The notes: generated by a model not told the origin, from the sequence alone. Positions 44,513-54,206 are shown, counted from the first letter of the stretch. The stretch is 64,000 nt of DNA from an uncultured Victivallales bacterium (GCA_903837355.1 CAILUI010000053.1:19756-83755); one strand, 5' to 3'. A program made the numbers and translations.

Positions 44513-45604
44513 ATGGGCAGATACCGCGTGGCACAGGTCGGAGTCGGGAGCCGTGGCCTGGTGCACCTCAACGGCTTCCTGGCCCTGCCAGACCGTTTCG
44601 AATTGGTGGCGGTCTGCGATCTCGATGCCGAACGACTGCGCGAGCGACTCGCGGGCAAGAACATCCCTGCCACCTACAGCGACGCCGAGCGCATGCTCGC
44701 CGAAACCCGACCCGACGTCTTCTGCTTTGTCACCCAACCCAACGTCCGCCTGGATATGGTGCGGCTGGCGGCGCGCTACGGAGTCAAGGGGCTGGCTTTC
44801 GAGAAGCCGATGGCCACATCACTGCTGGAGGCGGCAGAGATCCGCGACCTGTGCCGCGACCACGGCATCAAGGAGGTGGTCAGTCATCAGCAGAAGTACC
44901 TCACCTCCCTGCAGCGCGTCAAGCAGGTGGCGGAATCGGGTAGGATCGGGCAGGTGACGCAGATCGAGGCGCATTGCCAGGCGTGGCTGTCGCAGCTCGG
45001 GACGCACTACATGGACTACACCCTCTGGGCCAACGGCGGCCAGCGGGCGCGCTGGGTGGTGGGGCACGTGCATGGCCGCGGCAAACTCACCGACAGCCAC
45101 CCGTCACCCGACTACATGCTCGGCCATGTGCTGTTCGAGAATGGCGTACGTGCCACGCTCCAATGCGGCTATCTGGCCCCGGCCTATATGGGCAAACCGG
45201 CGTTCTGGGTCGACAACCGCCTGACTGTCTTCGGCACCCACGGCTACGCCTGGGGCGACACCGAAGGACGCTTCGGCGCGCTGACCCTGGACTCGGGTAA
45301 CCAGGTGCTGCACGAGGAGGGTCCCGGCTACGATGCGACAAAACCCGGATCCGGCTGGGCCACTCAGGAGCGCAGCCTACTGCAGCCGTTGTACTTGCGC
45401 GACCTGGCCGAGTGGCTCGACGACGCGGCCAAGGTCCACCCCTGCAACGTCGACATCAGCTACCACGGCTACGAGATCCTCGAAGGGCTGTGCCTCAGCG
45501 CCCTTGACCACACCCGGGTCGACCTGCCGCTCGACCCCCGGTCCGGCGCCGATATCCTGGCGCGGCTGAGTGCCGAGCTGCCGGAGACGCCGCCGCTCAG
45601 ATGA
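44513..45604 (+). CDS. Gfo/Idh/MocA-family NAD(P)-dependent oxidoreductase
   Basis: 363 aa with a GGAGGAGG site before the ATG. The Rossmann motif is 'VAQVGVGSRGLVHLNGF', followed by 'VAVCDLD' and the conserved 'LAFEKPMATS'. The C-terminal domain has 'QLGTHYMDYTLWANGG' with the family's His. Probably a sugar or sugar-acid dehydrogenase in the cytoplasm. It is followed 43 bases later by a TIM-barrel isomerase, a common pairing for inositol or rare-sugar catabolism, so they likely act in one pathway. Confidence 0.9.
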   Translation: MGRYRVAQVGVGSRGLVHLNGFLALPDRFELVAVCDLDAERLRERLAGKNIPATYSDAERMLAETRPDVFCFVTQPNVRLDMVRLAARYGVKGLAFEKPMATSLLEAAEIRDLCRDHGIKEVVSHQQKYLTSLQRVKQVAESGRIGQVTQIEAHCQAWLSQLGTHYMDYTLWANGGQRARWVVGHVHGRGKLTDSHPSPDYMLGHVLFENGVRATLQCGYLAPAYMGKPAFWVDNRLTVFGTHGYAWGDTEGRFGALTLDSGNQVLHEEGPGYDATKPGSGWATQERSLLQPLYLRDLAEWLDDAAKVHPCNVDISYHGYEILEGLCLSALDHTRVDLPLDPRSGADILARLSAELPETPPLR

Positions 45605-45647
45605 CCGACTGCGACCCCGCGTAAACCACCAGAGGGAGGCGCCACAG

Positions 45648-46535
45648 ATGATCCGATTCGGCGGTCCGGTATTCGCAGATACGGTACGGGCGGCAGCCCC
45701 TGGTGAGAGCCATGGTGCGGCCGCCGACGACCCCGTCACCCTGGCCCGAGCCCATCGTGCCAAGGGCTTCACGGCCGCCTATGCACCCCACGTCCGCCTG
45801 GCTGACAAGGCCCGCATCCAGGCCATCCGCGCAGCCTTTGCCGCCGAGGGCGTCGTCATCGCTGAAGTCGGCTACTGGGACAACCTGGTCGACACCGATC
45901 CCGCGACCCGCGGCCGCAACCGCCAGTGTATGCTGGACGCCCTCGCCCTGGCCGAAGAACTCGGCGCCGCCTGCGCGGTCGATATCTTCGGTTCTTACTG
46001 CCACGGCAACGGTAACTCACAGCATGTGGCGGCCAACTTCAGCCAGGACGCCTTCGACGAGGCCGTTGAGATGGCCCGCTTCTTCATCGATACCGTCCAG
46101 CCGCACACCGCCTTCTTCACCTACGAGATCTTCCCCTTCAGCATCGTCGACTCCCCGGCTATGATCGCTACCCTCATCGCAGCCGTCGACCGGCGGCAGT
46201 TCGGCGTGCACCTCGACCTGGTGAACCTGATCAACAGCCCCCGCGCCTACTGGAGCAGCGGCGACATCATGCGCGAGTGCGTCCGACGCTTCGGTGACCG
46301 CATCGTGGCGGCCCACGCCAAGGACATCAAGATGAAAGAGCCGGCCATCAGCGTCATCCTCGAGGAAGTCATCCCCGGTCAGGGTGCCCTCGACATGGGT
46401 GCCTTCGTCCGCGAACTCCAGCGCCTGCCGCGCGTCATCCCCTTCATGATGGAACACCTGGCCTCCGAGGCCGAGTACGACCAGGCCGCCGCCTACATCC
46501 GACAGGTGGCCGCCGCCGACGGGATCCGCCTCTAG
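45648..46535 (+). CDS. sugar phosphate isomerase/epimerase-like TIM barrel
   Basis: 295 aa from the ATG at 45648 (GAGGGAGG upstream). The metal-site pattern of the xylose-isomerase-like barrel is visible: 'FFTYEIFPFS' (Glu), 'FGVHLDLVNLINSPRAYW' (His, Asp), 'IVAAHAKDIKM' (His, Asp) and 'IPFMMEHLASEAEY' (Glu). It likely isomerises the product of the oxidoreductase encoded just upstream. Substrate unknown. The 152-base gap after it, before the convergent beta-helix gene, shows nothing clear. Confidence 0.87.
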   Translation: MIRFGGPVFADTVRAAAPGESHGAAADDPVTLARAHRAKGFTAAYAPHVRLADKARIQAIRAAFAAEGVVIAEVGYWDNLVDTDPATRGRNRQCMLDALALAEELGAACAVDIFGSYCHGNGNSQHVAANFSQDAFDEAVEMARFFIDTVQPHTAFFTYEIFPFSIVDSPAMIATLIAAVDRRQFGVHLDLVNLINSPRAYWSSGDIMRECVRRFGDRIVAAHAKDIKMKEPAISVILEEVIPGQGALDMGAFVRELQRLPRVIPFMMEHLASEAEYDQAAAYIRQVAAADGIRL

Positions 46536-46687
46536 GCACAATGGGCGCCAGGCCGAGCCCGTTGGCCAGGTGCGACGGCCACTGAATCGGGTCGTACGAG
46601 CGCTGACCGCGAGAGCTGCCAGGGCAAGCACCCCTGCCCTGCCCTGCAGGATCACGGCGCCACCGTCGACAACCAGCGGCCCGCGGG

Positions 46688-48415
46688 TCAGCGCCGCGGG
46701 CCTGGCGGCGGCGGCAGCGGTGGCCCGCTGGTCTGCAGATCCGGGCAGTTCTCGAGGCGCAGATCGGCGCCGACCTCGCGGAACTGGTTGTCGAGCAGGC
46801 GAACGCGGTCGACCCCGGTGATCGCAACGTCGCCCCAGATCTGGTTACGCTCGAACACTACCTCCTCGATGGCCGAGGGCCGGGTCGCACCCTCCTCACG
46901 GCCCGCCACCGAGATCGCCAAGCGCGGGTTGCCCCGCCCGCGGCGAAGCTCGGAATCGCGCACCACCACGCGACTCGGGAAAGGGCCCTCGACGCGCTCG
47001 CCGTAGAACCACAGTAGGGCCGTAACCCGGCAGGCCTCGAGAGTGACGGAGCTCTGGAGGCGGCAACTGTTCAGAATCGTGCAGCGGCGCAGGGTCGTGT
47101 CCGGATTGGTGGTCTCGGGTTCCCAGACCATCGCCCCGACCTCCAGGCCCGCGATAGGCCGGTCGAGGTCGAGGGTCACGGCGGAGACTGCCGGCTTGCC
47201 GTCAAGTCGGCGTTCGGTGGTCCAGCCGCTGACCCCCACGATGCGGGCGCTACCCAGCCGTGTTCGGGACGCGAAATCGGCGGCAGCCAAGGTGTTGCCT
47301 TCGTGCCACGGCATAGGCCCGAGCGGGAAGGTCTGCAACACCACCAGTCGCGTCGGGGTGACCCGTTCCTGCACGCTGCTGCAATGGGTGGAGATGTTGA
47401 AGGCGTCATCGTTCATGCCGGCCAGAATGCAGTCCTCCCAGAGCAGCGTGGCGCTGTTGCCTTTGACGTGAAAACCGTCCCGCCAGGTCGAGGTCAGTCG
47501 CCCGCTCCCCGGCGGCGGGCGGATATGCACACGCCGGAAGGTAACGTGACCGCGGTTACGGATCACCTCGACGCCGAACCAGGGGGCGGACCACACCTCC
47601 ACGTCCTCGAGAGTGACGGTGTCGTTGTCGCTGATGTCGAGGCAAGCCCCGGGACCATAGCGGTGCGCATTGCCCGGAACGGGGAGGCTGATGCGCCACG
47701 CCCCGGGCACGATGTCGGCAAACTCGCTGAATGCCGAAGTCGCCGTGACCCGCACCCGCCCGGGCCCACTCCCGGCCTCCATGCGCTCGATCCAGTAGTG
47801 ACGCCCCAGCAAGCCGTAGGCGCCTTCCTGCCAGAGCATGCCGAAGAAGGCCTGCTCGCCGTCCGCGTGCGTGGGTCCACCCAGCGCGCGCAGAGCCTCG
47901 CCGGGGCTGGTCTGGACATCCAGAGTGCGCTGCGCGGCGGCCACCGCGACGACCGTGCCGTCCACGAACGGCAGCGGCGCCACGTCGATGTTGAGACGGC
48001 AGAGGGTGATCTGCTCGGAGTGAGTCAGCCGCAGAAAGCGCAGATCCGGCGTCAGGAGAAACGTGCTGCCGCCGCCGTCGAGGGTCAGCCGGGAGGCCCG
48101 GTCCAGGGCAAACACATAACGTTCGGTGCCGGTGGCGACGCGAATGGTGCGGCCTGCCGGAAAGACGGCGCGTACCGGGCCCGCCGCGGCCGCGACCGCG
48201 GCCAGCAAACGCCGGATCGCCGGACCGTCGTCGTGAACCCCATCAGCCTGCAGCCCATACTCGGTAGCCGTCAGCACCGTGACCTCGGCAGCGGCACCGG
48301 CAGACCCCAGCAGCACACACATGGTCACCCCCGCCAACAGCCGGACCAGCCCAGCGCACCAGGCCTGCCGGCAACGGTAGAAACCAACGCCTTCGACCCT
48401 CGCCATCGACCGCAT
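46688..48415 (-). CDS. secreted right-handed beta-helix protein
   Basis: 575 aa from the ATG at 48415 (GGGAGG 4 bases upstream). The N-terminus includes a long hydrophobic signal ('LVRLLAGVTMCVLLGSAGAAAE'). 'YGLQADGVHDDGPAIRRLLAAVAAAAGPVRAVFPAGRTI' is the pectate-lyase-3/GH28-like entry to a parallel beta-helix, and coil repeats follow ('SEQITLCRLNIDV', 'NDTVTLEDVEVWSAPWFGVEVIRNRGHVTFRRVHI', 'KGNSATLLWEDCILAGMNDDAFNI'). Such folds cleave polyuronates or related glycans; a catalytic site is not assigned. Confidence 0.82.
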   Translation of the reverse strand: MRSMARVEGVGFYRCRQAWCAGLVRLLAGVTMCVLLGSAGAAAEVTVLTATEYGLQADGVHDDGPAIRRLLAAVAAAAGPVRAVFPAGRTIRVATGTERYVFALDRASRLTLDGGGSTFLLTPDLRFLRLTHSEQITLCRLNIDVAPLPFVDGTVVAVAAAQRTLDVQTSPGEALRALGGPTHADGEQAFFGMLWQEGAYGLLGRHYWIERMEAGSGPGRVRVTATSAFSEFADIVPGAWRISLPVPGNAHRYGPGACLDISDNDTVTLEDVEVWSAPWFGVEVIRNRGHVTFRRVHIRPPPGSGRLTSTWRDGFHVKGNSATLLWEDCILAGMNDDAFNISTHCSSVQERVTPTRLVVLQTFPLGPMPWHEGNTLAAADFASRTRLGSARIVGVSGWTTERRLDGKPAVSAVTLDLDRPIAGLEVGAMVWEPETTNPDTTLRRCTILNSCRLQSSVTLEACRVTALLWFYGERVEGPFPSRVVVRDSELRRGRGNPRLAISVAGREEGATRPSAIEEVVFERNQIWGDVAITGVDRVRLLDNQFREVGADLRLENCPDLQTSGPPLPPPPGPRR

Positions 48416-48738
48416 GCGCCCTCCCGGTCTTTCCACAGGCTCAATCCGACGGCCAGTCCGCAGTTCCCGAGCGTCGGCGAACCAGACGCTGACGCCACGC
48501 CCCGCCCCACCCCGTCAGGCAGACCACATGCTGACCTCGCTGCAATCTAGCCCCCGCAACCACCCTCTGCCCTGCTGCGAGTGTCCGACAAGGAGGTGAC
48601 GGCGGCGCCGGCCGACGCTATGGTGTTCGCAGGCTGGCCCCAGGCGACCCGTGCTGGCGGCACCCGAGACGCTGCCCTGCCGGGTCCCTTGGTCGTACTG
48701 GCGGCGTGGTCACCGAACTGAGGGTGGGATGGCGGCCC
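48416..48738. promoter_or_regulatory. divergent gap between beta-helix and URO-D-family genes
   Basis: 323 bases between two divergent genes, expected to hold both promoters. I see no convincing hairpin, riboswitch or repeat. AAGGAGGTGA at about 48590-48600 looks like a ribosome site but has no conserved reading frame after it. Confidence 0.3.
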
Positions 48739-49740
48739 ATGAACGCGAAAGAGAACGCCCTGGCAATCCTGCGTTTCGGCCAGCCCGAACGGGTGGTCGG
48801 CGGCTTGCCGTGCCAAGGGCTGAGCTACTTCGGGGTTGACCACGAGAGCCTGGACGGCGACGGCGGCCATCATCTGCCGGTGGGCCGCCAGTGGACCGAC
48901 ATCTGGGGCACTACCTGGCACAAGGAGCATGAGGGCGTGATGGGCTTCCCGCGCGGCCACCCGATCACCTGCCTCAGCGACCTCGCGACCTACCCCTGGC
49001 CGGACCCGGATGACGAGCGCCTCTGCGCGCGCATCTACACGCAGGCAAGCGCGGCCTTCGACCGTGACACGCTCTTCCTCAGCGGCAGCCACCGCGACAC
49101 GCTCTGGGAGAAGTCATACATGCTCTGCGGCATGGAGCGCATGATGGAATGGCTCCTCTGCGAACCCCAGGCAGCCCAGGAAATCCTGCACCGTATCATG
49201 GATTTCCAGGTGGGCATGGCGCGCCACTACCTGGCTGCCGGCATCGAGGTCGCGCACTGCGGCGACGACCTCGGCACCCAATCGGCGCCGTTGCTTGCCC
49301 CCCGGCTGATCACGGAGCTCTTCGCCCCCGAGTACCGGCGGCTGTTCGACCTCTACCGCGCGCACGGCGTCATCGTCAGCTTCCACTCCTGCGGTCACAT
49401 CGAGCCCTTGCTGCCCCTGTTCATGGACCTGGGCATCGACTGCCTCAACCCCATCCAAGCCACCGCCAATGACCTGACCCGCGTGCGCCGGCTGACGCAA
49501 GGCCGAATGGCTCTGCAGGGCGGCATCTCCTCGGGACTCCTCGTCGGCGGCCCCGCCGCCGCGATCCGCGCCGAGGTGCGGCGGACGCTCTGGACGCTGG
49601 GGCGCGAGGGCGGTTACTTCTGCAGCCCGGACCAGGGGATGCCCTGGCCCGAGGAGCACATCCAGACCTTCCGCGAGGCGCTGGACCAGTGGGGACGCTA
49701 CCCCCTGCGCCCTGAGTCCATAGCGTTGACGGAGAACTAG
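48739..49740 (+). CDS. uroporphyrinogen decarboxylase-fold protein (methyltransferase-like)
   Basis: 333 aa from the ATG at 48739 (MNAKENALAILRFGQPERV, the standard family opening). The zinc motif His-x-Cys is in 'VIVSFHSCGHIEPLLPLFMDLGIDCLNPIQ' and the last Cys is in 'GYFCSPDQGMPWPEEHIQTF', as in MtaA-like corrinoid methyltransferases. HemE active-site features are not expected. Substrate is unknown; family members near glycan-use genes may demethylate sugars or methoxylated compounds, which is inference. It is followed 37 bases later by a secreted beta-helix gene on the same strand. Confidence 0.87.
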   Translation: MNAKENALAILRFGQPERVVGGLPCQGLSYFGVDHESLDGDGGHHLPVGRQWTDIWGTTWHKEHEGVMGFPRGHPITCLSDLATYPWPDPDDERLCARIYTQASAAFDRDTLFLSGSHRDTLWEKSYMLCGMERMMEWLLCEPQAAQEILHRIMDFQVGMARHYLAAGIEVAHCGDDLGTQSAPLLAPRLITELFAPEYRRLFDLYRAHGVIVSFHSCGHIEPLLPLFMDLGIDCLNPIQATANDLTRVRRLTQGRMALQGGISSGLLVGGPAAAIRAEVRRTLWTLGREGGYFCSPDQGMPWPEEHIQTFREALDQWGRYPLRPESIALTEN

Positions 49741-49777
49741 GAAACGGCAGGCTACGCGGCCGCCGCGGGAGTTCAGC

Positions 49778-51643
49778 ATGCACGTCGAGATCAGGCTCAC
49801 TGCCGTCGCGGCGCTGGCACTCCTGGCCGCCGCGAGCGTGACCGCCCAGATCTTGCCCAGCGGCGAACGACGCTACCCGCCGACACCCAGTGTCGTCGAC
49901 GTCACCCAACCGCCCTACAACGCCAAGGGCGACGGCAGCACCGACGACACCCAGGCCCTGCAGCTCGCCATCAACGAAAACACCGGGCGCCACCGCCTGC
50001 TCTACCTCCCCAACGGCACCTATCTCGTCAGCCGCACGCTGACCTGGCCCAAGAACTGGAAAGGCACCGAGAACTGGGGCCGGACCTTCCTTTGCGGCCA
50101 AAGTCGGGACGGCTGCACCATCCGCCTGCAGGATGCCACCTTCACCGATCCGACCAAACCCCAGGCCATCATGCGCTGCGGCGGCTTCGGGTCGGCAGAT
50201 TGGTTCCATAACTACGTCGAGAACCTGACCTTCGACGTGGGCCGTGGGAACCCCGGTGCGATCGCACTGCAGTTCTATTCGAACAACAGCGGCGCCGTGC
50301 GTGATTGCCGCTTTGTGGCGCGGGACAACGGCGGTGCCGTCGGCCTCGACCTGGCGCACTCCAACCTGAACGGACCCCTCCTGGTCCGGAACTGCGAGGT
50401 CGTCGGCTTCGGCCGCGGCATCACCACCGCCGGCGCCGTGAACAGCCAGACCTTCGAGCACATCACGCTGCGGGGCCAGCGCGAGGTCGGCCTGCAGAAT
50501 GAAGGACAGGCCGTCAGCATCCGCGGCCTGCGCAGCGACAACGCCGTGCCGGCCGTAAGCAGCTACGGGACGCTCGTGCTGCTCGAGGCCAAGCTGACCG
50601 GCCGCGCTGCCGCCAACCGCGCCCCCGCCATCGTCAACTACAACGGCGGCCACGTCCTGCTCCGCGCGGTCACCACCAGCGCTTACGGCCGTGCCCTCGC
50701 CGACCTGAGCACCCCAGACCTGGCGGCGGCCTTCCGCATCCAGGGCGAGGACCGACCCGGCAGCCTCGGCCCCGATATCGTGGAATACTGCAGCCAGACC
50801 CCCACCAGTCCCTTCCCGGCGGCGACGTACTCGCTGCGGCTGCTGGTACCGGAAACCCCAGAGATCCCCTGGGACGACCCACGCACCTGGGCCAACGTCG
50901 ATCGCTACGGCGCCGACCCGACCGGCCAGACCGATTCCGCCGCCGCCATCCAGAGCGCCCTGGACTCCGGCGCCACCACCGTCTTCCTGCCTGGAAGCTA
51001 CCTCCTGCGCGCCACCATCACCCTGCGCGGCAAGGTGCGCCGCCTCGTGGGCGTCGGCGGCATGATCAACTACGGCAAAGGCCTGCACCCCGACCTCCGC
51101 CTCGACGATGGCGACGCGCCCCTCGTGGCCATCGAGCACTTCGCCCACATCGCCGGCGGCCTGGAGCTCAACAGCCACCGCACCGTGCTGCTGCGCAGCG
51201 TCTCGGACTGCACCCTCACGAGCACGCCCGCGAGCTCCGGCGGCCAACTCTTTCTCGAGGACGTGTGCACCTCCGGACTGGCGCTGCGGGGCCAGCGTCT
51301 CTGGGCGCGGCAGCTCAACATCGAGAACGAGGGCACTCACCTCGCCAACGACGCCGGCGACCTGTGGGTCCTGGGCTACAAGACCGAGCGCGGCGGGACC
51401 CTCCTGGAAACCCGTGGCGGCGGGCGCAGCGAGATCCTGGGCGGCTTCAGCTACACCACGACCACCGGCGCCCTGGCCCCCATGCTCGTCAACGACGCCT
51501 CCGCGGTCTATGCCTTCCTCGCCGAGGTCTGCAACAACGGCGATCCGTTTACCGTTCTCGTCAAGGAGACACGCCACACGGAAACCAGGACTGTTGGCAA
51601 GGGTCAGGGCCACACCCGGCCCTACTCGGGCCACCCGGAATGA
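49778..51643 (+). CDS. secreted pectate-lyase-3 superfamily beta-helix protein
   Basis: 621 aa with signal peptide MHVEIRLTAVAALALLAAASVTA and a GGAG site. 'PYNAKGDGSTDDTQALQLAINENTGRHRLLYLPNGTYLVSRTL' is the Pectate_lyase_3 entry; a second copy of this entry occurs at about 375-410 ('NVDRYGADPTGQTDSAAAIQSALDSGATTVFLPGSYLL'), so two beta-helix units lie in tandem. It is exported and probably handles a plant or algal polysaccharide. The C-terminal 20 residues are polar and disordered. Confidence 0.87.
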   Translation: MHVEIRLTAVAALALLAAASVTAQILPSGERRYPPTPSVVDVTQPPYNAKGDGSTDDTQALQLAINENTGRHRLLYLPNGTYLVSRTLTWPKNWKGTENWGRTFLCGQSRDGCTIRLQDATFTDPTKPQAIMRCGGFGSADWFHNYVENLTFDVGRGNPGAIALQFYSNNSGAVRDCRFVARDNGGAVGLDLAHSNLNGPLLVRNCEVVGFGRGITTAGAVNSQTFEHITLRGQREVGLQNEGQAVSIRGLRSDNAVPAVSSYGTLVLLEAKLTGRAAANRAPAIVNYNGGHVLLRAVTTSAYGRALADLSTPDLAAAFRIQGEDRPGSLGPDIVEYCSQTPTSPFPAATYSLRLLVPETPEIPWDDPRTWANVDRYGADPTGQTDSAAAIQSALDSGATTVFLPGSYLLRATITLRGKVRRLVGVGGMINYGKGLHPDLRLDDGDAPLVAIEHFAHIAGGLELNSHRTVLLRSVSDCTLTSTPASSGGQLFLEDVCTSGLALRGQRLWARQLNIENEGTHLANDAGDLWVLGYKTERGGTLLETRGGGRSEILGGFSYTTTTGALAPMLVNDASAVYAFLAEVCNNGDPFTVLVKETRHTETRTVGKGQGHTRPYSGHPE

Positions 51644-51789
51644 CGGCTGCGCCCGAACAGGCAGGGCTGCTCCAGGAAACCCCTGTCGGCCTGGGGACGG
51701 CGGCACCCGTAGGTCACGGCTGCAACCGGCCCGCAAGCGGGCCAGACGTGACCCGGATGAGCGACCAGGAACTAGCGGAGCACCTCGCC

Positions 51790-53307
51790 ATGAGCACAAC
51801 CCACCCTCTCGCTCTGCCCGCCATGACCGCGGTGGCACTGGCGCTGGCCGGAGCGCCCGCGCACGCTGCGGACGTGCCCGTCGCCACGCCCCCGATCCGG
51901 GCGTTCTGCATCGACTTCAACTGGGGCGAGGGTGGGCCCAATGGCTTCGCCCCGCCCGGCCTCTGGGCCGACGCCTCGCCCGCGGCGCATGTGGCCTGGT
52001 ACGCCGGCCTCGGCTGCAACGTCATCCAGACGTTTGCCGTCTCCTGCAACGGCTATGCCTGGTACAAGGGCGGCGTCGTGCCCCCACAACCGGGACTCAT
52101 CGAAGACTTCCTCACCGATACCGTGCGCCTGGGCCACCGCCAGGGCCTGCTGGTGATGGGGTACTTCTGCGTCGGGGCCAACACGCGTTGGGGCCAGCTG
52201 CATCCTGAGCTCAGTTACGGCACCCCAAGCGCCCCGCACATCCCCTTCACGACTGCCTATCTGGATGACCTCGACGGCGCAATCGCCGACGCGCTCATCC
52301 GCACCGGTATGGACGGCTTCATGATCGACTGGGTGTGGAACCCGGGCGACCTGGACGGCGGTGCCCTGCGCTGGCTCGAGTGCGAGCAGCAGATGTACCA
52401 GGAGTTGTTCGCGGAAGCCTTTCCGGGCAAGGACCAGGTGTCCGCCGAACGCGAACTGGACTTCCGCCGGCGCGCCATCGCCCGCTGCTGGAGCCGCATT
52501 CGGAGCGCCGCCAGGCGCGCCAACCCGAAAGCCGTGGTCTGGCTGAGTTGCTGCAATGTGAACGCGCCCGTGCTGGCCAACTCAGGGCTCTTCCGCGAGG
52601 TGGACTGGCTGATGAACGAGGCGACCGATCCGGGCACGTTGGCCGCGGTCGCAGGAATGAAGGGCCCGCACACGCGCCTGATCCAATGCGTAGTCGGCTG
52701 GGGCGAAGCACACGATGCACGGCGGATTGTCACCGATCCCGCCAACCAGCATCTGGGCCTCTACGGCTTCGCCAAACCCGGACCCACCTCGCTGCCGCTG
52801 CCGCTGGCCGACTACCATGACCGTGACCTCGCCTCGTTCACGGGCAACGACCGCAACATCGCCGTGCTGGCGCGCGCTTTCACCGGTCGCTCCCTGGAAC
52901 TGGTCGTGACGCAGGATGACGACGGCCGCATCACGCTCCGGCCCGCCACGGCAACGCTGCACGGCAGCAGTCCGATCGTCATGGAGGGCCAGGTCGGGCA
53001 CTGGGGGAACCCCGACGACTCGGTGAGCTGGCTGGCCGACGTGCGCCAGCCGGGCCGCTTCACGGTGCAGGTCGAGTACGCCTGCGAACGGGACCTGGGC
53101 GGCAGTTCCTTCGTCATCGCGGTAGCGGGACAGGAACTCGGCATGAGGTCGGAAGAGACCGGCTCCTGGCGTACCTATCGGACGTTCCCAGCCGGCCCGG
53201 TCGAGGTGACCAGCGCCGGTCGCCAGACGGTCACGGTGCGGCCCGACCCCAAGACGCCCTGGCACGCCATCAGTCTGAAGTCGGTAACCCTCGTCCCGGC
53301 ACCGTGA
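51790..53307 (+). CDS. secreted TIM-barrel protein with C-terminal CBM-like domain
   Basis: 505 aa from the ATG at 51790 (GGAG 9 bases upstream); the signal peptide is MSTTHPLALPAMTAVALALAGAPAHA. The barrel resembles GH29-type alpha-L-fucosidases or putative glycosidases: 'IRAFCIDFNWGEGGPNGFAPPGLWADASPAAHVAWYAGLGCNVIQTFAVSCNGYAWY' and 'GMDGFMIDWVWNPGDLDGG' (likely nucleophile Asp). The last 130 residues are a jelly-roll ('FTVQVEYACERDLGGSSFVIAVAGQEL'), like the carbohydrate-binding C-terminus of those enzymes. Substrate unknown. Confidence 0.8.
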   Translation: MSTTHPLALPAMTAVALALAGAPAHAADVPVATPPIRAFCIDFNWGEGGPNGFAPPGLWADASPAAHVAWYAGLGCNVIQTFAVSCNGYAWYKGGVVPPQPGLIEDFLTDTVRLGHRQGLLVMGYFCVGANTRWGQLHPELSYGTPSAPHIPFTTAYLDDLDGAIADALIRTGMDGFMIDWVWNPGDLDGGALRWLECEQQMYQELFAEAFPGKDQVSAERELDFRRRAIARCWSRIRSAARRANPKAVVWLSCCNVNAPVLANSGLFREVDWLMNEATDPGTLAAVAGMKGPHTRLIQCVVGWGEAHDARRIVTDPANQHLGLYGFAKPGPTSLPLPLADYHDRDLASFTGNDRNIAVLARAFTGRSLELVVTQDDDGRITLRPATATLHGSSPIVMEGQVGHWGNPDDSVSWLADVRQPGRFTVQVEYACERDLGGSSFVIAVAGQELGMRSEETGSWRTYRTFPAGPVEVTSAGRQTVTVRPDPKTPWHAISLKSVTLVPAP

Positions 53308-53484
53308 GCCGGCGACTCCGGGAGACGGTGCACCGAGGGACCCAGTGGCCAGAGGCATCCATGTCCTGGCTGCCGCTCGAAGGCGGCTGGGCCATCCTGC
53401 AGACGCTCTCCGGCAGAGGCTACGGGCAGACGCTATCGTGGTGACCCGCGCCTGCCGGGAACTCGCTGTGGCTCCTGCCGCCGC

Positions 53485-53922
53485 TCAGCGTTTGTCCAAG
53501 GGGTACAGGCACCTGAGCCCCGGAAAGCGCAGGAAGTCGCGATCGGCCGTATGCACGACCGCGCGGTGGACGAGTGCAATGGCGGCGATCTGCGCATCCG
53601 TGACCAGGTTGCCGCCCGCCGAACCGGCGGCCACGAGCAACTCCAGAACGCGGTGTGTATGGTCCGCCTCGGGCTCGATGACCTGAGTGACACCCCGCGC
53701 CAGCCAGGAGACGATGTGGTCCGACACCTCGGGCAACGTCATCGGATCTGTGAAGGCACGGGGACTGGTCCCGAGCCGCACGAAGGCGAAGATGACCGGA
53801 TGCGTCAGGCCGACCGACTCGTTCCCAGAGAGACAGGCCTCCCACCAACGTCGAGCCTTCGCGTGGAAGGGACAGGCGCTGTCATAGGCGTAAAGCAGAA
53901 GATTGGCGTCAGGAACGATCAC
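53485..53922 (-). CDS. vapC: PIN-domain toxin (VapC family)
   Basis: 145 aa. The PIN acidic residues are in place: 'MIVPDANLLLYAYD' (Asp), the Glu region after 'PVIFAFVRLGTS', 'LVTDAQIAAIAL' (Asp) and 'VHTADRDFLRFPGL' (Asp). VapC toxins cut tRNA or rRNA under stress. Its ATG overlaps the antitoxin stop by 4 bases, the usual coupling of a type II pair. The 177-base gap before the convergent barrel gene shows nothing. Confidence 0.92.
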   Translation of the reverse strand: MIVPDANLLLYAYDSACPFHAKARRWWEACLSGNESVGLTHPVIFAFVRLGTSPRAFTDPMTLPEVSDHIVSWLARGVTQVIEPEADHTHRVLELLVAAGSAGGNLVTDAQIAAIALVHRAVVHTADRDFLRFPGLRCLYPLDKR

Positions 53923-54206
53923 GGCGTACGGTCGACCTCCCGCTGCAGGCGCCTCGTCGTCTCCAGGAAAGCGTCGACCTCGAACTCGTCGTTCACCTGG
54001 TTGAGCCGAGCGCTATCGATCCCCGCTCGCAGCCCGAGTGCCCGCGCCTTGACCGTGAACGGCGCCGCGGCCGCCCCGCCAGCCGCGCCGCCAAGGCCCT
54101 TCCGGATGGCCTGGTTCAGCGTGGCCTTGAAGCCCTTCCGGCTACGCTGCATGGCATCCCGCAGCAACTGCTCTGCATCTCGGTCGATGGTGACCGTCGT
54201 TCTCAT
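53919..54206 (-). CDS. vapB: VapB-type ribbon-helix-helix antitoxin
   Basis: 95 aa. The N-terminus 'MRTTVTIDRDAEQLLRDAMQRSRKGFKATLNQAIRKGL' is the RHH/CopG DNA-binding fold, and the C-terminal 'FEVDAFLETTRRLQREVDR' is the tail that binds the PIN toxin. It should repress its own promoter and neutralise VapC. MITE-like copy 2 starts 63 bases upstream of its start, so the repeat may affect this promoter. Confidence 0.9.
   Translation of the reverse strand: MRTTVTIDRDAEQLLRDAMQRSRKGFKATLNQAIRKGLGGAAGGAAAAPFTVKARALGLRAGIDSARLNQVNDEFEVDAFLETTRRLQREVDRTP

Noticed and set aside
49445-51838. 797-aa minus-strand ORF
   Set aside because: It lies antisense to a beta-helix gene; long open shadow frames are normal at this GC content.
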